A stretch of DNA of 64,000 nucleotides from contig NC_073693.1 of assembly GCF_029784155.1 (NCBI RefSeq), forward strand, positions 146,384,843 to 146,448,842, written 5' to 3'. Below, one piece after another: positions 46,057 to 56,909 of the stretch. The notes under the pieces are model-generated. The model was not told where the DNA came from and ran no database searches. It worked only from the letters and a program-made list of their open reading frames with translations. Within the stretch, counting starts at the first letter, position 1; the number at the start of each line of letters is the position of its first letter. Source of the DNA: Uranotaenia lowii (lineage: Eukaryota > Arthropoda > Insecta > Diptera > Culicidae). Made by a program: the position numbers and the translations under genes.

Positions 46057-49000
46057 CCACAAGTCATCAGAAAGGTAGTATAAATGTAAGAGCATGTGTG
46101 GTCAGCAAAAAAGTCTTTTTTGAAGCTAAGGAATAGCAGATAATATAATAATATGTTTGCAACAATTGGAGAGTTTTCTCGATGGAGTTTAGGTCACTAA
46201 AAGACCCTTCTGAAGACCCTACTAAGATACTAAAAAAAAGTATTCAAAACGGACACAATGCTCAAACTCTTGAAGCCTTAAAGTTTGTACTGAAATGTTT
46301 ACTGAAACTAAATTTGAAAACTTCGACTGAATTCTTTATCTGAACTGCAAACTATATTTTCAGATTTCTATCCAAATCCCAAGTTAAAAGTAAATCAGTA
46401 TTTGAGTTATGAACCTAAATAAATTTCCATAACTGAATTTTAACTCAAAAATTTAAAACTGGTCCTTCACTAACAGAGTAGCAATTCAATACTGATCGTT
46501 AATTCTTACGTTAATGTTTATGATCTAAACTTGAAATTTGAACATAAATAAAATAAATAAATCTTATAAGATTTCAAATTATTATAATTTCTTCTGTGAT
46601 TCCAATTAAGCAACAAAAAAAACCCAGAATCTCCATTTTGAATGTTTCATTAAAAGCGCAATGGTATATATCTTTGGATTAAATATCTCAAATATGGAAT
46701 AAACGAACTGCCTTCAGAAATTGATCGTCTTGAATTAATCTTTTAATTTCAAAATCGAATCCAATTTCAAACAATGAAATAGATAAGTCGATTAATACGT
46801 GGTTGAATGTACCCAACCTGAGGTTTAGCAACCATGCATGGGCCTGGTCTTCTCACCAATAGAATTTAGTTTTTAAACTTAGCAACAAGGCCACCTAAAA
46901 AAAAACAAACTCATAAAATTATGATAAAAAAGGTTTGCTTTTTAAGAAAATACCTATGCTTAATTGAAGAATGATGAGCGTTACAGCTAGTGATCATGAA
47001 CTCATTAATAAAATCAATAGATCATGCTTTATGATTGGAACCATAATACCTAGCACGTATCATTCACGGAATCATGGTTTTCCGCGCGATAAGTTGCCTC
47101 GTCTGGTTCACATTCACCTTACTACATTCCAATCGATATGTGACCGCAAGTTGGAGTCAAAAGCGCCAAGCCGTTAAAGCCGCTCAAATTCCTCCTTTCG
47201 ACAAGCCTCGAGCAAAAGGGAGCGCCACTTGTTCACAGACACTAATAGCCAATTATCCACCGCCAGCACTTAGCACTTTGATTAAACAATTTGAAAGTTC
47301 TGTACCGTATCGGTGTTGTCATCATGTGTATGTTGTTTATTTGTTCAATGAAATGATCAAAGAGACGCGTTAAAAGTTCTGAGTCTGGGTTGGTGAAAAT
47401 GAAAGAAAAAAAACAGCGACCATCAAGTTGACAATTTTGCCTCGCTTCAACAACATTTCTTTCCCATTTTTGTGAACCATTTTCTTTCACCCACTCACAG
47501 AGATTAATGGTCCCTAGTAAACTCAATCAGCGTCCGTCCTACTGAAAAAGTAAAATAATGCCAACTTTAAACAGACTTAAAATCGCACAGTGCAGGCTAA
47601 TTTTAGCAATCCGCGTTTTTCCCTGCTCTGATAGTCACTACAAGTGTTGGCACAAATAGACCTCGTCGCCTGTTCTGTTAGTTTCAACGAGAGATGTTGT
47701 CAAATTGAAAGAAAAAATCTTGTAAAAAATGCACGTAAAAACATACTAGCAGTGACGACGACCCTTGGGAATCGAACTGATGAATCAAGGTTTTCAAGAA
47801 TCTCTGCCGTAAATAAGCTAAAAGGTCCACCACAGTTTTCCAATAGTACCGCAAGAAAATTGTTTGACATCTCTTGTGTTTGTTTTATTTTCAAAATAGA
47901 TTCACTGTCCCGGTTCAAAAATAAACGCACCCATAAGAATGTGACCTCGTGCGTGTCTCATGATGATGATTCGACCACCAGACTCAAACGCTCTCTCCGA
48001 CTCTCAAAACATTTCAAAAGGGCGTCTCCAACTTGTCATACATAATTTTTCAGCGCAGTGAAGGGACGACGGCCCTCGAATAGTTGAGGTGCAAACCAAA
48101 ATAGCACCTGGCGTGATCTTGATCTCATTCGTCGGCGAAATGGGTAAGTAATTGGTCTTCGGTGTGCGGGACGAGGAAAACCTGTGAATGAGATGTTTTG
48201 CTCGTTACTGTTCAAATTTCGGGATGGCGCTCAAAAAAGCCGTGGGAGTTGCACACGTAATATGTTACCTACTTGACTGTTTGTGGCCCATAGATATAGA
48301 CATGTGCGCATGATGAGGCAATGTTGACCTAGAGATGGATTCATGATTTCTCGTGTCAGTTTTGCTGCTGTAACTGCTACCCGACTGGGGAAATTCGGAA
48401 TAGTTTGCATAAGGTTCTGAGCTTGTTGAGGCGTTTTATGACTGATTTCTTCATTACAGATTATGTAATGAGATGGGTTTAAGGGAAGAATTCTTGACAG
48501 GATGATAACAAATCTGTTTTAATTATATTAAGATGCCTGTGCAAAAATCTCAAATACAATCGTGCATATCATGTCATATTTAACAATATTCCTTCCTTTT
48601 GAAACTATCATTGTTAGATTGATTTTTAAACAGAAAAATCGTTCATACATCTTCAGCAATTTCAAATTTCAAAGACTATTTTTGTATAAAACCTATCTTA
48701 TTATATCTCATGACATGACAAGATGGATGGACACTAGTGGAAATCGGTTTAGGAGTTTAAACAAACGGGCTAGGAAAAAATCGTCCCAATCCTCAATCCA
48801 CAATAAATAAATTTTTAAAAGCCCAGGAACATTTAAAACATTAATCCTTATTTTAAGTTACAGTATGTTATTGGTGTTTTACATTGTGAAATATTCAAGT
48901 TTCTTATGCATTTCAAAAAAAAAATCTCTTCTGAATACGAAAAAGCACCCAACATTCGTTTACTCAATTGTAAAATACATTTCTGGATTTTTTTAGCATG

Positions 49001-49489
49001 TGTTTTCGTGAAGTAGTTCTGGTACTGGTTCGTGGGTACAAAAAGTTTGCTTTGGCAAGTGTTTTTTTGTGCAACTGACAGTGACTTTCTCTGGTTCGTG
49101 ACTATCGTGAGTAGAAATAATTTTTCTCAACAAAAACTAAACCAAATTTACTAAAACGTTGTATCATAATGCCGATGGGATGTAACCACTTCAAGATCCC
49201 GCAAGCTCCGACGTGATGATTGTGGTTATGTGTATCGAAAATGGTTCGTTTAAACAGAAACCTTGTGGGGTAAAACATTGGTTGTGTAAAGCGTTTTTTG
49301 TTTTTAGTTCTTGAATGCTTCTTACTGAATGGGCATAATAATCAAGTTTGAAGAATAAGCACCATATTCTAATTACCAATTTCAACGAATCTGAATGTTA
49401 TTTTCAAAAACTTATGGTCGTATTGTGATTAGTGGTCATATCATGCTGGTATGGAAAAATTAATATATATAATTCTGGCAACCCTGCTC
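46057..49489. other. Single-copy-looking noncoding DNA
   Basis: AT-rich to about 46950, then GC-richer to about 48430, then AT-rich again. The GC-richer part has TCF-like words in both orientations (ACTTTGAT at 47275, ATCAAAG at 47356) and several frames up to 133 codons (47644-48045, plus) without recognisable domains. The phrase TCTGGCAACCCTG at 49474 is the boundary word of the degenerate repeats. No host gene can be supported. Confidence 0.4.
48054..48143 (+). other. Candidate noncoding exon (splice-site based)
   Basis: It is preceded by CATAATTTTTCAG and followed by AATGG|GTAAGTAAT, both good matches to splice consensus, and GC-richer than its flanks. All three frames carry stops within 35 bases, so it cannot be an internal coding exon. 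It may be a UTR or noncoding-RNA exon, or chance. Confidence 0.2.
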
Positions 49490-49808
49490 TGGTCAACACT
49501 CGCTTGCTTTAGCCGCTCCGATTTTGCATCAATTTATACCCGTAGAACTGACCCAACTGCGCCGTTCCACCTGGGAAAATCGAGATAAGCACATATCTGG
49601 CCAACTACGCTCATCGTGATATCACCGCTGGTTTGGAATGGTATGTAAAACACATTCTAAATTTACGCTGGTTTGATAGTGGTCGATAGAGCGCGCCCCC
49701 CACCCGCCCACTGCTCTCGCCACCTTGCACCAAGCCCTCCAACCACGGTAAGATACTCGATCGACGTACCAATTTCCCTGCTGCTCTGCTTCTGTTGCTC
49801 ACTACCCT

Positions 49809-49833
49809 CTGCTGTTGCTGCTGCTGCTGCTGT
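49809..49833 (+). repeat. (CTG)n-rich microsatellite
   Basis: Runs of TGCTG and CTGCTGCTG in the presumed LINE 5' region. Confidence 0.8.
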
Positions 49834-50281
49834 TAAAAAAATCCTTCAAGAAATCAAACATACATTGAATCGTAAAGTGCCCTACAAAGATATATGTAGA
49901 ACTTCGATCTGCTACCAAATAAAAACTCCTCATCGCTTGTTGTTTTTATTCGGATCCGTCACACCCCGCTCCTGCTAAACCACCGTCCTGTCATCATAGA
50001 ACGACCAAAGCTTGAACCCGAGGAAAACTCCTGACGTTAAGGTTAGCTCAATACCTGCCCTACATAAACCAAGAAGAGCAAAACCTGAACCCAACATCAC
50101 ATGGAATAGACGTTTGGCCGCAACACATAAGGTGAGCACGAGACCTATTGTTTGAGTTGCTTGGAAGTCATTCGTGAAACAACACAGCTTCTGACAGAAC
50201 TCTGTCAATTTTTTGTGATCACAGCGCCATCTGCATCTCAGATTTGCAAGCCTCAAGATATTTGAATTCCGTGTTGCCATA

Positions 50282-51040
50282 ATGACGGAAGACAAAATGA
50301 ATCAAAAAATATTGTCTAAAATGGGTCATAAGTTTGACGAGATCACCGACCAGATAATACGAAGTCAGGAGTTTATGTCCACTCTTGTTGACAAAACACT
50401 AGCTAAATTGCAGGTCCTTAGCGATGAAATACTTGCGCTTAAGCGGGAAAATGTTGCTTTGAAAAAAGAACTCTCAGCATCATTTGGTGTAACTAAAACC
50501 CTCGAAGATCGTTTTCAAATTCTGGAGTCTCTGGTTAGTAATCAAGAGAAAGCCTCTGTTGCAAACAACATTATTATCACTGGTGTTCCTGTTATGAGCG
50601 ATGAAATATTACCCGAAGTGGTTAAAAAGACTCTATCAACTTTCAGTAGTAATATTCAAGAAGGCTCTGTTGTTTCATGCGAAAGATTCAAATCTACTTT
50701 GTCAACTAAAAACAAACCCCCAATTCGTGTAATTTTGAAAGATCCTGTCACTAAATTCAAAATCTTAGAAGACAAGCGTAAATATGGGCGTATTCATGTC
50801 AGCGAACTGGAGAAAAATGTTTCGCATGTACAACAAGGAGATGCCTATGTCTCTGTTCGTAGTGAAATTACTCCTGTGGTTCATGGACTGCTACAAGAAT
50901 TGCGATGCAAACAGAACCAGCTAAATATTGCGTACGTTTGGATTGGCATTGATGGAAACATTCTTTTGAAGAAAACTCCAACATGCAAACCTATTGTTGT
51001 TCGATCACGTTCGGATTTGAGGAAAGTCATACCTCAATAA
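50282..51040 (+). CDS. LINE ORF1 protein (coiled coil, FP25-like C-terminus)
   Basis: A 252-residue protein, the RNA-binding partner expected in the LINE ribonucleoprotein. Residues 15-85 are rich in heptad-spaced Leu/Ile with charged residues (for example LQVLSDEILALKRENVAL), predicting a coiled coil. Residues 93-170 (VANNIIITGVP, then PPIRVILKD and FKILEDKRKYG) look like an RRM-type fold. The C-terminal part (EITPVVHGLLQELRC, YVWIGIDGNILLKK, then SDLRKVI) matches the domain shared by many insect LINE ORF1 proteins and baculovirus FP25-type proteins. The ATG at 50282 is the first in the open frame and sits 36 nt gap plus one ORF ahead of ORF2. No frameshift or stop is present. Confidence 0.9.
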   Translation: MTEDKMNQKILSKMGHKFDEITDQIIRSQEFMSTLVDKTLAKLQVLSDEILALKRENVALKKELSASFGVTKTLEDRFQILESLVSNQEKASVANNIIITGVPVMSDEILPEVVKKTLSTFSSNIQEGSVVSCERFKSTLSTKNKPPIRVILKDPVTKFKILEDKRKYGRIHVSELEKNVSHVQQGDAYVSVRSEITPVVHGLLQELRCKQNQLNIAYVWIGIDGNILLKKTPTCKPIVVRSRSDLRKVIPQ

Positions 51041-51076
51041 AATAACAAAAATCATTCATACTGAACTTCAGCAAAT

Positions 51077-53980
51077 ATGACGGATGAATTGCTTACAAAT
51101 GAAAGTTTAAATATCTTTAGTGATTCTGTAGGTTCTATTCCGCAAAACTGTGCATACAAAAACGCTTATTTACTGCAGATAAATATTCGAGGAATGAATA
51201 ACTTGGAGAAATTTGATTCATTCAAAATACTTCTGGAGAACTTAAATATAAACGTAGATGTTATAGTTATTAGTGAAACCTGGATTAAACGTGTGAACGC
51301 TGCACTATATAACTTACCAGGATACAAAGCTAATTTTTCTTCTCGCTGTGGCAATGGCGGTGGTCTAGCGATATATGTGAGAGACGATATAAAATTCAAC
51401 TTGAAATGTAACACTGAAGATGATGGATATCATCATATTGAAGTTGACCTGACCTTGCATGGTGAACAGATAGCTGTTCATGGAATCTACAGACCTCCAG
51501 ACTACAGTTTTTCCAGATTTCTAAACCAAATTGAACCCATTTTTTCCGAAGCAGACTCCGGTAAACCTATTTTCGTCTTGGGTGACCTAAATGTCCCAGT
51601 CAATAGAGAAAACGAAAATTGTGTTCTACAGTACCAAAGTCTCCTGAACTGTTACGGTTTGGCTGTCTCAAATACTATAGTTACAAGACCCGCAAGCAAT
51701 AATTTGCTAGACCACAGCATCGTACGTTTCAACGACTTAAATGCCATAACTAACTACACATTTGAGTGTGATATCAGCGACCACAGGCCCATCCTTACTG
51801 TATATAGCAATAAGAAACAAGCAGCGGGAGTTAAACTCTTATCGCGAAGCTATATTAATCGAGAAAATCTTCAGAGAGACTTTTCCGACTTCCTCAGGAA
51901 TTCAAACTTCCAGAATCAAGACCCGAACTCTACACTACAATCTATTGGAGAACACTACCAAAAACTGCTTGAAAAACATACAAGTATCTCTACAGCCACA
52001 GTACGGATGAAAAAAGTATGTCCATGGATGACCCTAGAAGTATGGCATCTTTTGAAAACCAGAGACAAGATTTTACGGAAATGGAGGAGAAATCCTGGAA
52101 ACCTTCAGTTAACCGAACAAACGAAACAAATTAATAAAAAACTACAGAGCGTTAAAAGAAAGACAAAATCTGAATATTACGAACAACAAATGAATACTAA
52201 CAACATGAAAATTATGTGGAAAAGGATTAACGAAATGATTGGGAAAGATTCCAAGCCTGAAAATTTGTCATTAAATATAAATGGACGAATAGTGGAGAAC
52301 TCTTCAGTTGTGGCAAACGCATTCAATATCTTCTTCACTTCCATCGGAACCCATCTAGCAAGTCAACATAATTCTACTGGCAATATTGATGAGCATCATA
52401 CAATCGAGCGGATTAGAAACAGCATATTTCTTCGCCCGTCGACTATCCAAGAAGTTATCGCAATAATATTGAATCTAGATCCTACTAAGGCGGCTGGAGT
52501 AGATCGTTTCCCGGTGTCAGCATTACAAACTCATCACATGGAACTAGCCCCAATCCTATCATCATCATTTAATGAAAGTGTGTGTATGGCTGAGTATCCC
52601 GAAGTTTTGAAACTCGCTGCAGTCCATCCTGTGTTCAAATCTGGTGACCCTAAAGAACTGAATAGCTATCGACCTATTTCAGTTCTGTCTGCTTTCAGTA
52701 AAGTTTACGAAAAACTAATCGCGACAAGACTAATAGAGTTTCTCCAAAGTGAAAACTTCTTGTATAAACACCAACATGGTTTTCGTAAAGGAGGATCCAC
52801 TGAAATTGCCGTCCTAGAGTTAGTAAACAGTATTTCTCACAACATGGACAGGAAAAAGGAAATTGCTGCAACTCTATTTCTTGATTTATCGAAAGCTTTC
52901 GATACGATAGACCATAGTTTATTGCTAAAAAAGTTAGAGGCGTATGGAATTAGGGGACTAGCAAACGACTTTATGCGAAGTTATCTACAAAATCGTCAAC
53001 AACTGGTCAAAATCAATAACACTTTAAGTGATAAGCTATCTATAACTGTAGGGGTACCCCAAGGTAGCAACCTAGGTCCATTGTTATTTTTAATTTACGT
53101 AAATGATCTAGCAAAACTTTCTCTATTTGGAATTCCGAGGCTTTTTGCAGATGATACAGTTTTAGAATACTCGAATCGCGATGTAGAAACTTTAATACGA
53201 GAAATGGAGAATGATCTGAATGTTTTGGATAAATATCTGCAAAACAACTTACTCACTTTAAATGCCGCTAAAACGAAATACGTTATTTATCGTGGAATTA
53301 AAACTAAATTGCCGCCACACTCACCACTTATTCACAAGAAAAATATAATTGAAGAAGTGTCTAGTTTTAAATATTTGGGAGTGTGCCTAGATAACCGATT
53401 AACATGGAAACCACATATTTTGAATCTGATAAAAAACTGTGCTCCAATCTGTGGAATAATACGTAAATTATCTTACTTCATGCCAAGGCATGCTTTGCTA
53501 AAGCTTTACAATAGTTTCGTGCATAGTAGGTATACTTACGCTATAAGTGCTTGGGGACATACCAATGTAACAAACCTATCAACCCTAAAAGTTCAGCAGA
53601 ATAGATGCATAAAATCAATCTACAAACTTCCCCACATGCATCCTACATTGGAATTGTATAAAATGCCTGGGCACAATATTCTACCGATAAACTGTTTGAG
53701 AGATCTGAAAACTTTAACCATAATGCACCGAATTGTGAAGATAAAGGACATTCACCATAACTTCAATGTCCAACATGTCAGCCATAACCACAACACCCGA
53801 TCTACTGACAGATTAGTAGTAGAAAATGCATCAACAAGAGTCGGAGAGAGAAGAATAGCTTCAACAGGACCTATATTGTATAATCGCTTAAGTAGAGATA
53901 TCCAAATGAGTGAAAATGTACCTATATTCAAAACTCGAGTGAAAAATTACATGAAAAATAATTTAGAGCGGTTAATGTAA
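51077..53980 (+). CDS. LINE ORF2: endonuclease and reverse transcriptase
   Basis: A 967-residue protein that nicks target DNA and reverse transcribes the element RNA. Residues 33-240 are an APE-type endonuclease: LQINIRGMNN, catalytic Glu in ISETW (67), Tyr in GIYRPP (138), Asp170 and Asn172 in VLGDLNV, and the final SDHRPI (235-236). Residues 505-740 are the reverse transcriptase: YRPISVLSAFSKVYEK, HGFRKGGST, LFLDLSKAFDTIDH (Asp603), VGVPQGSNLGPLLF and the FADD box (690-693). A C-terminal region of about 200 residues with NTRSTD and LYNRLS has the style of CR1/L2 elements. All catalytic residues are present and the frame is uninterrupted, so the protein may be active. Its start context (ATATGACGGATGA) resembles that of ORF1. 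Confidence 0.95.
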   Translation: MTDELLTNESLNIFSDSVGSIPQNCAYKNAYLLQINIRGMNNLEKFDSFKILLENLNINVDVIVISETWIKRVNAALYNLPGYKANFSSRCGNGGGLAIYVRDDIKFNLKCNTEDDGYHHIEVDLTLHGEQIAVHGIYRPPDYSFSRFLNQIEPIFSEADSGKPIFVLGDLNVPVNRENENCVLQYQSLLNCYGLAVSNTIVTRPASNNLLDHSIVRFNDLNAITNYTFECDISDHRPILTVYSNKKQAAGVKLLSRSYINRENLQRDFSDFLRNSNFQNQDPNSTLQSIGEHYQKLLEKHTSISTATVRMKKVCPWMTLEVWHLLKTRDKILRKWRRNPGNLQLTEQTKQINKKLQSVKRKTKSEYYEQQMNTNNMKIMWKRINEMIGKDSKPENLSLNINGRIVENSSVVANAFNIFFTSIGTHLASQHNSTGNIDEHHTIERIRNSIFLRPSTIQEVIAIILNLDPTKAAGVDRFPVSALQTHHMELAPILSSSFNESVCMAEYPEVLKLAAVHPVFKSGDPKELNSYRPISVLSAFSKVYEKLIATRLIEFLQSENFLYKHQHGFRKGGSTEIAVLELVNSISHNMDRKKEIAATLFLDLSKAFDTIDHSLLLKKLEAYGIRGLANDFMRSYLQNRQQLVKINNTLSDKLSITVGVPQGSNLGPLLFLIYVNDLAKLSLFGIPRLFADDTVLEYSNRDVETLIREMENDLNVLDKYLQNNLLTLNAAKTKYVIYRGIKTKLPPHSPLIHKKNIIEEVSSFKYLGVCLDNRLTWKPHILNLIKNCAPICGIIRKLSYFMPRHALLKLYNSFVHSRYTYAISAWGHTNVTNLSTLKVQQNRCIKSIYKLPHMHPTLELYKMPGHNILPINCLRDLKTLTIMHRIVKIKDIHHNFNVQHVSHNHNTRSTDRLVVENASTRVGERRIASTGPILYNRLSRDIQMSENVPIFKTRVKNYMKNNLERLM

Positions 53981-54078
53981 GCATCGTAAAACTAAGTTCT
54001 GAAATGTCCACTTGGACCGAAACCTTTTAGAGGAACGTAAGTTCATTAAGGTTTCTTACTCAATTATTACCTCAAAGA

Positions 54079-54114
54079 AATAAATGCTAAGTTAAGTAAA
54101 AAAAAAAAAAAAAA
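54079..54114 (+). terminator. LINE polyadenylation signal and A tail
   Basis: AATAAA at 54079-54084 is followed 13 bases later by 17 consecutive A (54098-54114). This marks the 3' end of the retrotransposon. Confidence 0.85.
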
Positions 54115-54908
54115 TATGTTTTTTTTTTGTTCGGGTGATCGCTATAGCATTCTCGGCATGCTGCGACCAGATAAATATTTAGCACTTATTTGTGGGCCTT
54201 TTAAATATTCGCGAAGAATTTTATGTTATGAAGACAAGTATCCTTTTAAAGTGGTAAAGAGGTAAGATGTGAAAAAGTGTAACCTTTTTTTTATATTCAT
54301 ATGTTTAAAATAGCTTAACTCTATTATAGGGTTCAGAGGGGGGTCAGACAAGACATCGAACGATCGGAAGACTGATATACAATGGATTGTGGGTTTAAGC
54401 CAGCCGTAGTATCTCGACAAATTTAGAATCATGAGAAGGTTACTTAAGAACCTTTTCAGAATTCTTTATTTGTTTCGAACAGTTGGAAGGGAGTGAGATG
54501 AGTCAAACCTGTCCCAAGCCAGTGGTAACGGACCCCTTGGTTGTGCTGCAATTATTGTTCATGAGTTAAGCATGAACAATATTTGAATATGCGATCGAGA
54601 CTTCCCGTACCGCCTCGGGTCGAAAGACCTATCAGCCACTGGTGGGTTCTCATACATACATACATACATACATGTGTTTTCGTGAATAAGTTCTAGTCTA
54701 TGAAAAAAATTATGAGACAAGAATTTGTCATTTGATAAGCCCAAAGATAAGGTATCCCAAACTTATGAGAAATGATAGGCCGGATTATGGCGGGAGTAAG
54801 GGCAACATAAAATATTCAAATGTTTATCTGCATAAATCAGTAATATAAAATTTACTTATTTACAGGAGGATTAGAAACGATAGGATAGTGATCAACAAAG
54901 TAATTAGG
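54115..54908. other. Noncoding sequence with a possible SINE-like patch
   Basis: No gene is seen. A GC-richer stretch (54500-54660) carries a short hairpin (TGTTCATG...CATGAACA), GGGTCGAAAGACC and a (CATA)n run. On the minus strand TGGCTGATAGG resembles a tRNA A-box, but no convincing B-box is present. Confidence 0.35.
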
Positions 54909-55248
54909 ATGTCTCATTAGACTGAGTCGATTTGCGGTCATTTTTGAATTTCTCAAACCCTGGGGTCTAAAAAGCTTCGTTTCGTTTCAAAACTCATCCA
55001 TGATTTTTGCATAATTTTGAAGTGATGTTTACATGAACAAATCAGAACTTTTAAGTTTGTATGGTAAAATTAATTATTTTGTACCGAAAGTTAAATTTCA
55101 ATCCTAAAATTCAAATTTACTCATGTGAACATTACTTCAAAATTCTGCAAAAATCATAAATGAGTTTTGAACGAAAACGTAGTATTTTAGACCTCAGGGT
55201 TTTAGGAATTCAAAAATGTCCCCAAATCGAATCAGGCTAGTATCTCAT
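54909..55248. repeat. Foldback element (340 bp)
   Basis: The left arm ATGTCTCATTAGACTGAGTC, then ATTTTTGAATT, GGGGTCTAAAA and AAACTCATCCATGATTTTTG, pairs with the right arm over about 130 bp (AATCATAAATGAGTTT and CTAGTATCTCAT read inverted). Divergence between arms is moderate. It is non-coding. Confidence 0.75.
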
Positions 55249-55412
55249 ATTAAATTGCAGAAGCTTTCAAATGTTGTAGAAAATCATTGATTTGCTAGTA
55301 AATATGAATAGATAGTTTTAAGTGCATTTTGAACTCTGTATTTTATACTTTCTTACACCATGAGTTTTCTGACAATCAAAAAAGGACATCTAAATATGAC
55401 ACTTTATTATTA

Positions 55413-55918
55413 CAGACCCCGTTCGAATTTGGCAACTTTCTCAACTTTTTTTTTACTTATTTAAAAAAAAAATCATTATTAGTATGTATCATTTACATAA
55501 TTGTTAATGAATTTTTGATCATTTTTAGTCATTTTTCGTTTTTTCCTATCATGTGTCTGATGCATTTAGCACTATTCTTGTTGTGTTTATAATGTTGGTT
55601 TTTAATGTTTTATTTGCTTTTTCTGTCATACTCCATCATTTTCTAGTTATTTTATGTCATTTCTAGCCTTTTGTTTGTATTTGTTTTTATTTTATGAAAT
55701 TTTTCATCTTTTTTGAATACTTTATATATTTTTTTTAAATTTTGTTTTTGTCACTGTAATCTATCAACATTTATGAACGTAAAATCGTATTCATGGTGTT
55801 TGTCAAAATTATATTGGTCATTTTATAGCGAAAACTATACGGTAATTTCGCTGCAAAAAACCGTTCGATTTTGGCACATGTGCCAAAATCCGATGGTGCC
55901 AAAAACGAACGGGGTCTG
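55413..55918. mobile_element. Tc1/mariner-type MITE, CAGACCCCGTTCG ends
   Basis: The left end is TA then CAGACCCCGTTCGAATTTGG, and the right end is the inverted CGAACGGGGTCTG then TA. CAG termini with TA flanks (55411-55412 and 55919-55920) fit the IS630/Tc1/mariner superfamily. The 506 bp interior is T-rich and non-coding: the frames at 55329 and 55713 are chance. A perfect 20 bp palindrome TTTTGGCACATGTGCCAAAA lies close to the right end. Confidence 0.8.
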
Positions 55919-55920
55919 TA

Positions 55921-56797
55921 CTAAATATGATGATGACGATGAACCAGCTGGAGCTGAAAATCTCTATAATAAAGATATTAAAAAAATACTAAACATTATT
56001 ACAAATGGGTCTTTGCAAAAACCGTCTTCCACTGTCCATCCCTACTGGATATTTAAAGATAAAATACTATGTATCTGTTATCTTAATTCCAATTATTTTG
56101 ATTAAATACAAAAAAATTAAAAATGATTTTGAGCAAAATCGCTAGATAAAATCTTTTTTTTTTTGTACTTTTGAATTAGCCACATGGGGTCAGTGAAATT
56201 ATACTTTTTGTCATTGTAACCTTCATATGTGGAAAGGATCTATCTGAAAGACCCGAATTGTACCTTCTCGATGCAATATCTCTGGAATTTTTTCTAAAAT
56301 GAGAAGTTCTAGAATTTATTATTTTAAGATTTTTAAAAGGAATACTAGAGTCACCTAGCACAAAAAGGACCATAAGCCGGTTAGGGAGAATCGATTTTCA
56401 TAAACTATAGCAGTTTTAAATTGTCCAAATGTCTGCTATCACATGCATCTTAAATTTTGGTCATGATTTTTGTGGTCTTCAGGAACCGAAAATAAAGACA
56501 AAATGACCTTCAAAAACGGGTGTTATCCAATAAAGTTAACTCGTTTAGCTGGAGTCATGTTGAAAAATTTTTAAATGACATTAATTCAGATAGATTAAAA
56601 TCTCATATTTAAATAATAAAGATGCTTGGTTTTGCAGACCGCAGTTGGTTATTTCAAAAGCTCATAAGAAAAATTCAATGATTTAATATCTGTATTTTAT
56701 GAGAATAGGGAATTTTGATTACACAAATTGCTTTTCGATTCGATTACATTCACTTCCAATCGAAGTGATACAGTTAATTTTTTTTCCTCTGATTTAC
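55921..56797. other. AT-rich sequence, no gene
   Basis: No coding region, RNA or clear repeat is recognised. Confidence 0.5.
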
Positions 56798-56870
56798 GTA
56801 CTGCGTAAAAAACGCATAAAAATCCGTGTGAATTCTCGAAAACCGCGTAAAAATACCGCGCTGAATGCTG
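56798..56870 (-). repeat. ACGCGG-type repeat relic
   Basis: CTGCGTAAAAAACGCATAAA, GAATTCTCGAAAACCGCGTA and AATACCGCG are the complement of the T-run/ACGCGG/TTCGAATT words at 981-1094 and 2251-2467. It lies 40 bp from the second heptamer array. Confidence 0.6.
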
Positions 56871-56909
56871 AAAGTCATCTAAAAAACTTTTGAAGTTGGG
56901 ACCAGGGGG

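Larger units (their letters stand above)
49490..54114 (+). mobile_element. Full-length-looking LINE (CR1/L2-like)
   Basis: The layout is a GC-richer 5' region (49490-50281), ORF1, a 36 nt gap, ORF2, a 117 nt 3' UTR with AATAAA at 54079, and a 17-A tail. Both ORFs are open along their full length, so this copy may be recent. No RNase H domain follows the reverse transcriptase, which fits CR1/L2-type and not I-type elements; the clade is my judgement from RT motif style. The 5' boundary is set only by the change in composition, and no target duplication was found. Confidence 0.85.

Noticed and set aside
47644..48045. 133-codon plus-strand frame
   Set aside because: No domain, no codon pattern distinct from the other strand (which also has an open frame), and no splice-supported context.
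54600..54660. tRNA-like words on the minus strand near GGGTCGAAAGACC
   Set aside because: Spacing and pairing do not give a tRNA, and similarity to the patch at 27.9 kb is only superficial.
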